A stretch of DNA of 33,857 nucleotides, from assembly GCA_964602485.1 (NCBI GenBank), contig CAZRQU010000011.1, forward strand, positions 1-33,857, written 5' to 3'. Below the pieces are notes generated by a model. It saw nothing but the letters and a program-made list of their open reading frames with translations. It searched no databases and had not been told where the DNA came from. Below are positions 1-6,349 of this stretch, one piece after another; position 1 is the stretch's first letter; each line of letters begins with the position of its first letter. Both the position numbers and the translations under genes were made by a program. Origin of the DNA: WJLG01 sp964602485 (lineage in GTDB: Bacteria > Patescibacteriota > Patescibacteriia > Patescibacteriales > WJLG01).

Positions 1-93
1 GCGAAGTGGGGCGCAGTTGGCGGGTCGGCGCAGCCGATAACACCCATTCGCATGTGCCGGATTCGCGGTTCCGGCTTCCCCGAAGGGGAATAA
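1..93. other. GC-rich, hairpin-dense left end; possible dispersed repeat or gene remnant
   Basis: This stretch is far richer in G and C than the AT-rich DNA beside it. It packs three short hairpins: 25-37 (TCGGC, 3-base loop, GCCGA), 56-75 (GCCGGA with TCCGGC) and 76-90 (TTCCCC, loop GAA, GGGGAA). The plus strand is open from base 1 to a TAA at 91-93, but its 30 residues match no family I know and the other strand is open too, as expected of GC-rich DNA. It may be a REP-like repeat at which the assembly ended, a structured RNA, or the end of a gene. I compared it with a tRNA and it does not fit. Confidence 0.4.
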
Positions 94-98
94 CTATT

Positions 99-134
99 AA
101 AAAGGGCTAGTTTATCGATAAGCGATAACTAGCC
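99..134 (-). terminator. Hairpin with T-tract on the minus strand
   Basis: The arms 105-117 and 123-134 pair over 12 bp with one bulged base and a 5-base loop. Read on the minus strand the hairpin is followed by CTTTTTAATAG, the layout of an intrinsic terminator. No minus-strand gene directly upstream needs it, since tRNA-Asp has its own terminator at 606-633, so it may act as an insulator or end an unseen transcript. Confidence 0.4.
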
Positions 135-223
135 TTGAAATTATAATATCACGACTCCTCATATATGTCAAACTTCCCCAATAAAAAACCATTAGTCGGT
201 TTTGTTTTAATGAAAAATTTATA

Positions 224-252
224 TTGACTATTATATAATAAAGTAATAATAT
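224..252 (+). promoter_or_regulatory. Sigma70-type promoter for the 54-residue small gene
   Basis: TTGACT at 224-229 and TAATAT at 247-252 are separated by 17 bp. The expected transcript would start near 259 and carry a leader of about 68 bases that contains an imperfect hairpin (269-278 with 291-301). Confidence 0.5.
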
Positions 253-326
253 AAACAATGAAAAAACCTTGAAAAAACTTTAATTAACATGTTTTTTTCA
301 AACATCAACCAAAAAGGAGGCATACC

Positions 327-491
327 ATGTCAAAAGAGGATTTTCAAGAAGGTTATAATAAGGAAAAAGAAGGCTTTAATTTTTTTGACCATTTTGTGAA
401 TCCATTCGAAGATCCGGACTCTGAAGAGGTAAAAGACCGCGAAAAGGGCCGCGAAGCTGCCCTGAATGAAGATCCATTCCGAATGCCTTAA
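327..491 (+). CDS. Small acidic hypothetical protein, 54 residues
   Basis: I do not recognise this protein. It opens with MSKEDFQEGYNKEKEG, carries an aromatic stretch (FNFFDHFVNPF, about residues 17-27) and a highly charged second half, and ends NEDPFRMP. There is no signal peptide or membrane segment, so a soluble cytoplasmic protein is expected. Support for a real gene is strong despite its size: a full AAGGAGG ribosome binding site at 314-320 lies six bases before the ATG, a 17-bp-spaced promoter precedes it, and a clear intrinsic terminator follows at 517-550. It therefore looks like a complete one-gene transcription unit. The function is unknown; a small regulator or adaptor is possible but unsupported. 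Confidence 0.75.
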   Translation: MSKEDFQEGYNKEKEGFNFFDHFVNPFEDPDSEEVKDREKGREAALNEDPFRMP

Positions 492-516
492 CAGGCAATG
501 CTATCCTTAAAAACAA

Positions 517-550
517 ACGGAGACTTTCTGTAAGTCTCCGTCTTTTTATT
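517..550 (+). terminator. Intrinsic terminator of the 54-residue gene
   Basis: A perfect 10-bp stem (517-526 with 532-541) with a 5-base loop is followed by CTTTTTATT. It lies 25 bases after the stop codon of the small gene. Confidence 0.85.
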
Positions 551-605
551 CAATATCAGCCATCGTTATCAGAGAGAGCTATCAGTGAAAAAATTTTAAA
601 AACAC

Positions 606-633
606 AAAAACCACCATTCAAAAGGTGGTTTTT
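606..633 (-). terminator. Intrinsic terminator downstream of tRNA-Asp
   Basis: A perfect 10-bp stem (606-615 with 624-633) with an 8-base loop is flanked by A and T runs. On the minus strand it follows the tRNA by about 20 bases. Because it is nearly symmetric it could also stop plus-strand read-through. Confidence 0.75.
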
Positions 634-654
634 GGTTAAAATAAAGACTGTTTG

Positions 655-728
655 CGGAACGGACGGGACTCGAACCCGCGACCTCCTGCGTGACAGGCAG
701 GCGTTCTAACCATCTGAACTACCGCTCC
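655..728 (-). tRNA. tRNA-Asp (anticodon GTC)
   Basis: On the minus strand the sequence folds as a full cloverleaf. The acceptor GGAGCGG pairs with CCGTTCC, the anticodon stem CCTGC/GCAGG encloses loop CTGTCAC, and the T arm is GCGGG-TTCGAGT-CCCGT. The anticodon GTC is at 692-694, with discriminator base G at 655. The CCA end is not encoded (the next bases are CAA), so it would be added by CCA-adding enzyme. Confidence 0.97.
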
Positions 729-876
729 AAATTTTTACTTTTTAAACTTAAAAAATAAAAAGCTTTATTGATAAAAGCAAGTTTCAACAAAAAAACAAAA
801 CGAAAACAAGTATTTGTTTTCTTAAATAAGAGAATATCAAAAAAGGGGAAATAAGTCAACATTTTAAATATTTTTT

Positions 877-885
877 TTATCCACT
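877..885 (+). promoter_or_regulatory. DnaA-box-like site upstream of dnaA
   Basis: TTATCCACT matches the TTATCCACA consensus at 8 of 9 positions. It lies about 140 bases before dnaA in a very AT-rich stretch and may serve dnaA autoregulation or be an outlying part of the origin. The rest of 729-1027 is AT-rich DNA that also holds a perfect 8-bp inverted repeat (802-809 with 814-821). Confidence 0.5.
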
Positions 886-916
886 TTTTATTAACATCTT
901 ATAAACAAAAAAAGAC

Positions 917-945
917 TTTCAAAAGGTTTCCTAAACTGGTATACT
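917..945 (+). promoter_or_regulatory. Candidate dnaA promoter
   Basis: TATACT at 940-945 is a good -10 element; the -35 near 917-923 (TTTCAA-like) is weak. A start near 952 would give a leader of about 75 bases ending in a C-rich stretch with no Shine-Dalgarno sequence before the dnaA ATG. Confidence 0.4.
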
Positions 946-1027
946 AATTGATGTTGAAATTTTATTTTATTTGTTTTATATTAATATCTAAATCTTTTCA
1001 CCTCTTTAACCATTTAGTTCCCCCTCT

Positions 1028-2401
1028 ATGAACAATGATCAAGTTTGGCAAGCTGTTTTAGGCGAAATTGAACTCAATTTGTCTAAGGCAAATTTTACTA
1101 CCTGGTTCAAAAATACTTTTGTATCAGAATTCTCAGACGACAAGATAATAATTTGCGTTCCCAACGCTTTTACAAAAACGTGGTTAGAAACAAAATACCA
1201 TGAAGAGATATGCCGGGCGTTGGAAAATGTTCTGGGGAAAAAGATAAAAGAGGTGATCTATAAGGTTGATACAAAAAAGAACAATCCGGTAAATGATATT
1301 TTAGAAAAAATAAACTTCAAAAAGAAAAAGGAAGATACTGAACCAGAAGAAACCTTAAATTCAACCAATCGTTTTGGTTTGAACTCTCGTTATATATTTG
1401 AAAATTTCGTAGTTGGAAAAGGAAACGAACTAGCTCACGCTGCCTGCCAAGCGGTTTCTCATAATCCTGGCAAGGTTTACAACCCACTATTTATATATGG
1501 GGGAGTTGGTTTAGGTAAAACTCACCTTTTACAAGCCATTGGCAATGAGGTCTCAAAAAAAACAAACAAAATACTTTACACCACTAGTGAAAATTTCACT
1601 AACGATTATATACAATCAGTAAAAAGCGGAAGGGCTAAAGAGTTTAAAGACCGCTATCGAAACGTGGATCTCCTACTTATAGATGATGTCCAATTCATGG
1701 GCGGAAAAGATGGAACACAGCAGGAGTTTTTTCATACCTTCAACGAACTACAACAGGGAGACAAACAGATAATCCTAACCTCTGATAAAACCCCAAAGTT
1801 AATACCAGCCCTTGAGGCCAGGCTTGCGTCTAGATTTGAGTCTGGTATGGTTGTTGACGTCTCTCAACCAGACATAGAGACTAAGGTGGCGATCTTGGAA
1901 AAGAAATCAAAAGAAAAAAACTATTTTCTTGAATTCGAAATACTTAATTATATAGCGGACAATATAAAAAATAATATTAGAGAGCTTGAAGGCGCACTAA
2001 ATAAAATAATTGCTTACCACGAATTCAACAACACAACTCCAAACATAAAAACAGTAAAAGGAATTCTAAACGATCTTTTATTAAGCGCTCAAACAAAAAC
2101 CTTGGGCCCTAAAGACATATTAGAGGTTGTTGCCAACTATTATAATGTAACCAGTAGAGATATTTTAGGAAAAGGAAGAAAAAAAGAATTGGTTGGCCCC
2201 AGACAGATCTGTATATACCTAATGAGAGAGGAAATAAACACCTCCTATCCAACCATTGGTCAAGAACTGGGAGGAAGGGATCACACAACCGCCATGCACG
2301 CTTACAATAAAATAAATGATGAAATAAAAAACAAGGAGAATGAAAGAATGATACAAGATGTTGAATCCATAAAACAAATGTTGTACTCAAAATCCATCTA
2401 A
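1028..2401 (+). CDS. dnaA: Chromosomal replication initiator protein DnaA
   Basis: DnaA is the AAA+ ATPase that binds DnaA boxes, melts the origin and loads the replicative helicase. All four domains are visible. Domain I has the N-terminal W-x-x-x-L and FTTWF pattern (residues 1-80). A short linker (about 85-115) follows. The AAA+ domain has Walker A GGVGLGKT at 158-165 and Walker B LLLIDD at 215-220. The C-terminal DNA-binding domain has the signature GGRDHTTAMHA at 415-425. At 457 residues it is of usual length. No Shine-Dalgarno sequence precedes the ATG. It is followed by a DnaA-box-bearing spacer and dnaN, the classical dnaA-dnaN order, which suggests the replication origin is here. Confidence 0.99.
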   Translation: MNNDQVWQAVLGEIELNLSKANFTTWFKNTFVSEFSDDKIIICVPNAFTKTWLETKYHEEICRALENVLGKKIKEVIYKVDTKKNNPVNDILEKINFKKKKEDTEPEETLNSTNRFGLNSRYIFENFVVGKGNELAHAACQAVSHNPGKVYNPLFIYGGVGLGKTHLLQAIGNEVSKKTNKILYTTSENFTNDYIQSVKSGRAKEFKDRYRNVDLLLIDDVQFMGGKDGTQQEFFHTFNELQQGDKQIILTSDKTPKLIPALEARLASRFESGMVVDVSQPDIETKVAILEKKSKEKNYFLEFEILNYIADNIKNNIRELEGALNKIIAYHEFNNTTPNIKTVKGILNDLLLSAQTKTLGPKDILEVVANYYNVTSRDILGKGRKKELVGPRQICIYLMREEINTSYPTIGQELGGRDHTTAMHAYNKINDEIKNKENERMIQDVESIKQMLYSKSI

Positions 2402-2654
2402 AAACACCCTGGGTGGAGCTGTGAAAAAGCTTGGAAATTCCTGTGAATATCTTATTGAAAAAAAAGAATAAACTGTTAATAAGATCACCCAACGAACACT
2501 TACCAACAACCTATCAAAAACAACCTACATTTTTTTCACAGAAAAACACAAACCAAAAAAACACAAAAAACCCAATAAAAAACAGAGTGAAAACCCTTAG
2601 AAAAAAACTTATACACACTTTCCACCACGCTTATTATTATTTACTTTTAAATAT
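2402..2654. other. Probable replication origin (dnaA-dnaN spacer)
   Basis: This 253-base spacer holds four sites like the TTWTNCACA DnaA box. Two are on the minus strand: 2420-2428 (TTTTTCACA) and 2442-2450 (ATATTCACA, one mismatch). Two are on the plus strand: 2532-2540 (TTTTTCACA) and 2609-2617 (TTATACACA). The pairs point towards each other across a very A-rich stretch that could be the unwinding element. A 75-codon open frame across the spacer is low-complexity and rejected as a gene. The dnaA-dnaN position is the standard site of oriC in many bacteria; the call itself is an inference. Confidence 0.55.
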
Positions 2655-3785
2655 ATGATATTATCAACATTAAAAGAGAATCTAAAAAACGGGTTGATGG
2701 TCGTGAATCATATAGCTGGTAAAAATGCTAATCTGCCCATATTGAGCAATATCATGATAATGGTTAGAAAAGAAGGGATCAAACTTATCACAACCAACCT
2801 GGAAATAGGAATAACCCATACGATAAGAGGTAAAACAGAAGGCGAAAGTGATTTTACCATAGACGCAAAAGTATTTTCTGACTATATAAGCGTCCTACCT
2901 AATAAAAAAATAAACCTAGTTAAGGAAAACAATGATCTTAAGGTGGAGTGTGAGAACTACAAAACTAAAATAAGAACACAGTCCAGCGACGATTTTCCAC
3001 TGATCCCTAAAATAGAAAAAAATAACAAAATAACAGTAAAAACCAAAGAATTTAAAAGAGCCCTTTCTCAGATCGTCCCAGCGGTTTCTAATAGTGAGTC
3101 TAGAGTTGAGCTTTCAGGTGTTCTTTTCACTATTTTAAAAGACACCTTAATTTTGGCAGCCACAGACAGTTACAGACTGGCCGAGAAAAAGGTTGATATA
3201 AAAAAAGAAAAAGAAGAAGATCAACAAGAACAGAAAATAATAGTTCCGGCAAAAACCATTCAAGAATTAATAAGAATAATTTCAGCCGTTGATGAAAACA
3301 GTGAAGACGGGGGTGTTTTAGATTTTTTTGTAAACGAAAGCCAAATACTTTTTACTATTGGGGCAACGGAGCTTATATCTAGGTTGATAGAGGGGCAATA
3401 CCCTGATTATAAACAAATAATACCACAAGCTGGAAAAACAACCGCAAAAATAAGCAAAGATGAATTAATTAGAGCGGTTAAAGCTTCCTCTTTGTTCTCT
3501 AAAACAGGTATAAATGATATTAATTTAGATTTTCCAGCTGGTAAGAACCAGGTGGTGATCTCGTCAACCTCTGGAAACACTGGAGAGAATGTGGTTGAGA
3601 TAGAGGCGGACACCAAGGGGATCGATAATGGTATTATAGTTAATTATCAATATTTATTAGAGGGGCTTAACAATATCGGGGATGATAATATTATGGTTGA
3701 GGTTATAGATAATAATACTCCCTGTATAATAAGGCCAGAAAAAGATAAAGAATATATTTATATTATAATGCCCATAAAACAATAA
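2655..3785 (+). CDS. dnaN: DNA polymerase III beta subunit (sliding clamp)
   Basis: The beta clamp forms a ring that tethers the replicative polymerase to DNA. The 376-residue length and the three repeated clamp folds fit the family. Seen motifs include the N-terminal LPILSNIMI pattern, the central ELSGVLFTI followed by AATDSYRLAEKK, and the C-terminal part ending YIYIIMPIKQ, where family members usually end in MPMRL-like residues. A lysine/glutamate-rich loop near residues 178-192 (KKEKEEDQQEQ) is longer than in model clamps. No Shine-Dalgarno sequence is visible before the ATG. The next gene starts only two bases after the stop, so dnaN and the aromatic genes are almost certainly on one transcript. 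Confidence 0.97.
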   Translation: MILSTLKENLKNGLMVVNHIAGKNANLPILSNIMIMVRKEGIKLITTNLEIGITHTIRGKTEGESDFTIDAKVFSDYISVLPNKKINLVKENNDLKVECENYKTKIRTQSSDDFPLIPKIEKNNKITVKTKEFKRALSQIVPAVSNSESRVELSGVLFTILKDTLILAATDSYRLAEKKVDIKKEKEEDQQEQKIIVPAKTIQELIRIISAVDENSEDGGVLDFFVNESQILFTIGATELISRLIEGQYPDYKQIIPQAGKTTAKISKDELIRAVKASSLFSKTGINDINLDFPAGKNQVVISSTSGNTGENVVEIEADTKGIDNGIIVNYQYLLEGLNNIGDDNIMVEVIDNNTPCIIRPEKDKEYIYIIMPIKQ

Positions 3786-3787
3786 TT

Positions 3788-4345
3788 ATGAGAATAGGAA
3801 TATCTGGAATGAGGGGTAGCTTCTCTGAGGAGGCTGCTGATAACTATTGTCAAAAAGAAGGAATAGATAAAAAGGAGATAGAATATTTAACATCTGTTGA
3901 AAATGTTTTAACGGCAATTGAGAATAAGAAGGTTGACCTTGGTATATTCCCAATAGAGAACTCTAATGGTGGAATAGTTTATGAGAGTGTTTATGCTATG
4001 AGTATACACACCTTTAAGATCAAAAAACTATTTGAGATAGATGTTAGGCATTGCTTGTTGGTTAAAAAAGGAGATGGAGGCAATGATATTAAAAAGATCG
4101 TTTCTCACCCACAAGCCCTTAAACAGTGTCGTATGTACTTAAAAAGAAAATGGGGTGATGTTGAGCTTTTAGAGTGGGAAGACACCGCTAAGGCAGCCTC
4201 TGACCTTAATAATGGCAAGCTAAAGGGTGGTTGTGCTGTGATAGCTCCTAAAAAGTGTGCGGAAATACATAACCTAAATATCTTAGAAGAGGCGATCCAA
4301 GACCTAAAGTTCAATTTTACAACCTTTATTGCAGCCAAAAAATAA
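3788..4345 (+). CDS. pheA: Prephenate dehydratase, catalytic domain only
   Basis: The family converts prephenate to phenylpyruvate, the last committed step to phenylalanine. The protein is 185 residues, the size of the catalytic PDT domain without the regulatory ACT domain. Visible family motifs are G-x-x-GSFSEEAA at 7-17, FPIENSNGG at 54-62, the RHCLLV strand at 87-92 and VSHPQALKQCR at 105-115. The hallmark TRF motif, whose threonine is catalytic in E. coli P-protein, reads T178-T179-F180: the threonine and phenylalanine stay but the arginine is a threonine. Lack of an ACT domain suggests no phenylalanine feedback. It starts two bases after dnaN. The family call is firm; activity is less sure because of the altered motif. 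Confidence 0.9.
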   Translation: MRIGISGMRGSFSEEAADNYCQKEGIDKKEIEYLTSVENVLTAIENKKVDLGIFPIENSNGGIVYESVYAMSIHTFKIKKLFEIDVRHCLLVKKGDGGNDIKKIVSHPQALKQCRMYLKRKWGDVELLEWEDTAKAASDLNNGKLKGGCAVIAPKKCAEIHNLNILEEAIQDLKFNFTTFIAAKK

Positions 4346-4362
4346 TCAAGCTATTAATATTT

Positions 4363-5112
4363 ATGAAGATTGGTATATTAGGGTTTGGCCGCTTTGGTCA
4401 AACCCTTTCTAGTATTTTTAAAAACCAACACCAAGTATTTGTCTGGAACAAGAGTGATAAAAAAAGAATTGCTGATGATATGGGGGTTAATTGGTCAAAA
4501 CTAGAAGAGGTGGTTTCTTCTGATATAATTTTTTTAAGTGTTCCAATTTCTAGTATTAAAAATGTTTTAAAAGAAATTAAGCAGATCATTAAAGAGGGCA
4601 CTATTGTTGCTGATGTTTGTTCAGTTAAGTCAAAACCCTGCGAATGGATGGCTGAAACATTATCTGATATAAAAGTAGAAATAGTCGGCACCCATCCAAT
4701 GTTTGGACCAGATAGTATTAAAAATGGACTAAAGGGGAAGCAGGTAGTTGTTTGTCCGGTTAGGATAAGTAAGGAAAAGCTGGGAATATTGACAGACATT
4801 TTAAAAAACCTTAAACTTGATGTGATAACCACCACACCAGAGGACCATGATAGGCAAACAGCTGAAAGCTTGGCCCTAGTCCATTTTATAGGTAGGGGGT
4901 TAGATCTAGGTAGTTTGGATAAAAAAAGAATAAGAACTTTAGGGTTTAACCGCTTGTTAAAGGTTGGCGAAACAGTAAGGAATGATACTTGGCAACTTTT
5001 TCAAGACATGAATAGATATAATCCATATGCTAAAAACGTTCGTTTAAAATTCATTAATAGATTATTATTAATAGAAAAAGGAATACAAGGAGGGATTGAT
5101 GAGATTGAGTAA
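4363..5112 (+). CDS. tyrA: Prephenate dehydrogenase (TyrA family)
   Basis: TyrA oxidatively decarboxylates prephenate (or arogenate) to the tyrosine precursor with NAD(P). The N-terminal Rossmann motif GILGFGRFG is at residues 4-12. The substrate-site pieces are clear: ADVCSVKS at 83-90 and GTHPMFGPD at 109-117, where H111 aligns with the catalytic histidine of the family. A C-terminal helical part carries EDHDRQTAESLALVHFIG. At 249 residues it is a short, minimal form without an ACT domain or fused chorismate mutase. It lies 17 bases after the prephenate dehydratase gene and overlaps the aminotransferase gene, so the three form an operon. Whether it prefers prephenate or arogenate cannot be read from the sequence. 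Confidence 0.92.
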   Translation: MKIGILGFGRFGQTLSSIFKNQHQVFVWNKSDKKRIADDMGVNWSKLEEVVSSDIIFLSVPISSIKNVLKEIKQIIKEGTIVADVCSVKSKPCEWMAETLSDIKVEIVGTHPMFGPDSIKNGLKGKQVVVCPVRISKEKLGILTDILKNLKLDVITTTPEDHDRQTAESLALVHFIGRGLDLGSLDKKRIRTLGFNRLLKVGETVRNDTWQLFQDMNRYNPYAKNVRLKFINRLLLIEKGIQGGIDEIE

Positions 5113-6286
5113 TAAGATAAAAGGCTTAAGGTCCTCTGCGACAGTTAAAATGAACGAAGAGGCTAAGACCTTGGCCAGGTCTGGAAAAAAAATTATCAAC
5201 CTGAGTGCAGGAGAGCCACACCTACCCCTGTCAGAAGATGTGGTCTGCGACCTGCAACAACTGATAGTTGATCCGGAAATAAATAAATATCCAACAACCC
5301 CGGGAAACCTTGAGTTAAGAAAGATGTTGTCAGGGGTAAATACCGAGAAGGGAGCGTCTTTAACTCCTGGTAAGGGGGAGAGAAATATTTTTATTTCGGC
5401 CGGCGGTGCCAAACAAGCCATTTTTATGGCTTTAGATTCTTTGGTCGACCCGGGAGACAAAGTCCTTATTCCACAACCATCCTGGGTTAGTTACGTAGCT
5501 ATGGTTGAAATGTTGGGCGCTCAAGCTGTTTTCTTAAACACTCTTGATCCAAACCTTGATCTGGCGCTAGAGGTGGAAAAAGCTTTAGAGGCTGACGTGC
5601 GGGCTGTAATTTTGAACAATCCAAACAACCCAACAGGAAAAATATTGGAGGATCGTCAATTTTCCAAGATCTTAAACCTTTTTTGTTCAAAGAAGGGGAT
5701 GAACACTAGTTTGATAATTGATGAGGTTTACCGCGATCTGGTTTTCCCGGGCAACAATTTCCGATCTTTTGTCCCTACTTTTTCCTACAACCAAGAAAAC
5801 CTTTTGATCGTTAATAGTTTTAGCAAAAGCTATGGTATGATGGGTTTTAGAGTTGGTTTTGTCTTAGCTCACGAGAAGCTGGTTAAAGCTTTGACCAGGC
5901 TACAAGGCCAAATATCTTTAGGGGCGTGTACCATTAGCCAAAGATTAGCCTTAATGTGCTTAAGAAGAGAAGATGGAAAGTATGCCGAAAGAAGCCTGAT
6001 CCACTATGTGGAGAATAGGGATCTGGCTATGATCTCTTTGCGAGAGAGCGGGGTCGAGTTCATACCTCCTCAGGCTGGTTTCTATGTCCTTTTTCAGGTT
6101 CCAAAGAAGTATGATCAAGGATCAATATCTTTTTGTGAAGAGTTATTAAGGGAACAAGGAGTGGCTTTGGTTCCGGGAGATGATTTTGGTTGTCCGGGCT
6201 GGGTTCGTTTAAGCTTTTCTTGTTCTAAGAAAACCCTGAAAAACGGCCTGAAAAAAGTGAGGCAATTCGTTCTTTCAATAGAGTGA
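5099..6286 (+). CDS. Class I/II PLP-dependent aminotransferase, likely aromatic/aspartate type
   Basis: This fold-type I aminotransferase probably transfers an amino group to phenylpyruvate or hydroxyphenylpyruvate, judged by its place after prephenate dehydratase and dehydrogenase. Counting from the ATG at 5099, the PLP lysine is K243 in SFSKSYGMMGFRVG. The cofactor site also shows NNPNNPTG (about 173-180) and IIDEVY (206-211), and the carboxylate-binding arginine is in GWVRLSF near the C-terminus. An in-frame TTG at 5096 would add one residue. I prefer the ATG because AAGGAGGG at 5087-5094 is well placed for it. The gene overlaps tyrA by 14 bases, implying translational coupling. Aspartate aminotransferase is the main alternative. 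Confidence 0.93.
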   Translation: MRLSNKIKGLRSSATVKMNEEAKTLARSGKKIINLSAGEPHLPLSEDVVCDLQQLIVDPEINKYPTTPGNLELRKMLSGVNTEKGASLTPGKGERNIFISAGGAKQAIFMALDSLVDPGDKVLIPQPSWVSYVAMVEMLGAQAVFLNTLDPNLDLALEVEKALEADVRAVILNNPNNPTGKILEDRQFSKILNLFCSKKGMNTSLIIDEVYRDLVFPGNNFRSFVPTFSYNQENLLIVNSFSKSYGMMGFRVGFVLAHEKLVKALTRLQGQISLGACTISQRLALMCLRREDGKYAERSLIHYVENRDLAMISLRESGVEFIPPQAGFYVLFQVPKKYDQGSISFCEELLREQGVALVPGDDFGCPGWVRLSFSCSKKTLKNGLKKVRQFVLSIE

Positions 6287-6290
6287 TCTT

Positions 6291-6327
6291 AAAACCCCAA
6301 GCCGGGAAAGGTTTGGGGTTTTTATTA
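6291..6327. terminator. Bidirectional intrinsic terminator between convergent genes
   Basis: A 13-bp stem including one G-T pair (6291-6303 with 6310-6322) has loop GGGAAA and A/T runs on both sides. It sits between the aminotransferase gene (plus) and the penicillin-binding protein gene (minus) and can serve both. Confidence 0.8.
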
Positions 6328-6349
6328 TTAACCGTTTATCTATTGTAGC

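Noticed and set aside
1..90. A tRNA-like fold at the left edge
   Set aside because: Some stems and a GATAA-like loop recall a tRNA, but no 7-bp acceptor, no anticodon stem and no TTC-loop T arm can be placed together on either strand.
2109..2492. 127-codon minus-strand open frame
   Set aside because: Antisense to the conserved dnaA C-terminus, with a Phe/Leu/Ser/Trp-rich composition typical of shadow frames.
2431..2658. 75-codon plus-strand open frame between dnaA and dnaN
   Set aside because: Low-complexity Lys/Asn/Thr composition from A-rich DNA, no ribosome binding site, overlaps the DnaA-box region and runs into dnaN.
4398..4835. 145-codon minus-strand open frame
   Set aside because: Antisense to tyrA, Ser/Thr/Ile-rich, no family match.
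5096..5098. TTG as start of the aminotransferase
   Set aside because: The ATG three bases later is better placed for the AAGGAGGG site and gives the same protein minus one residue.
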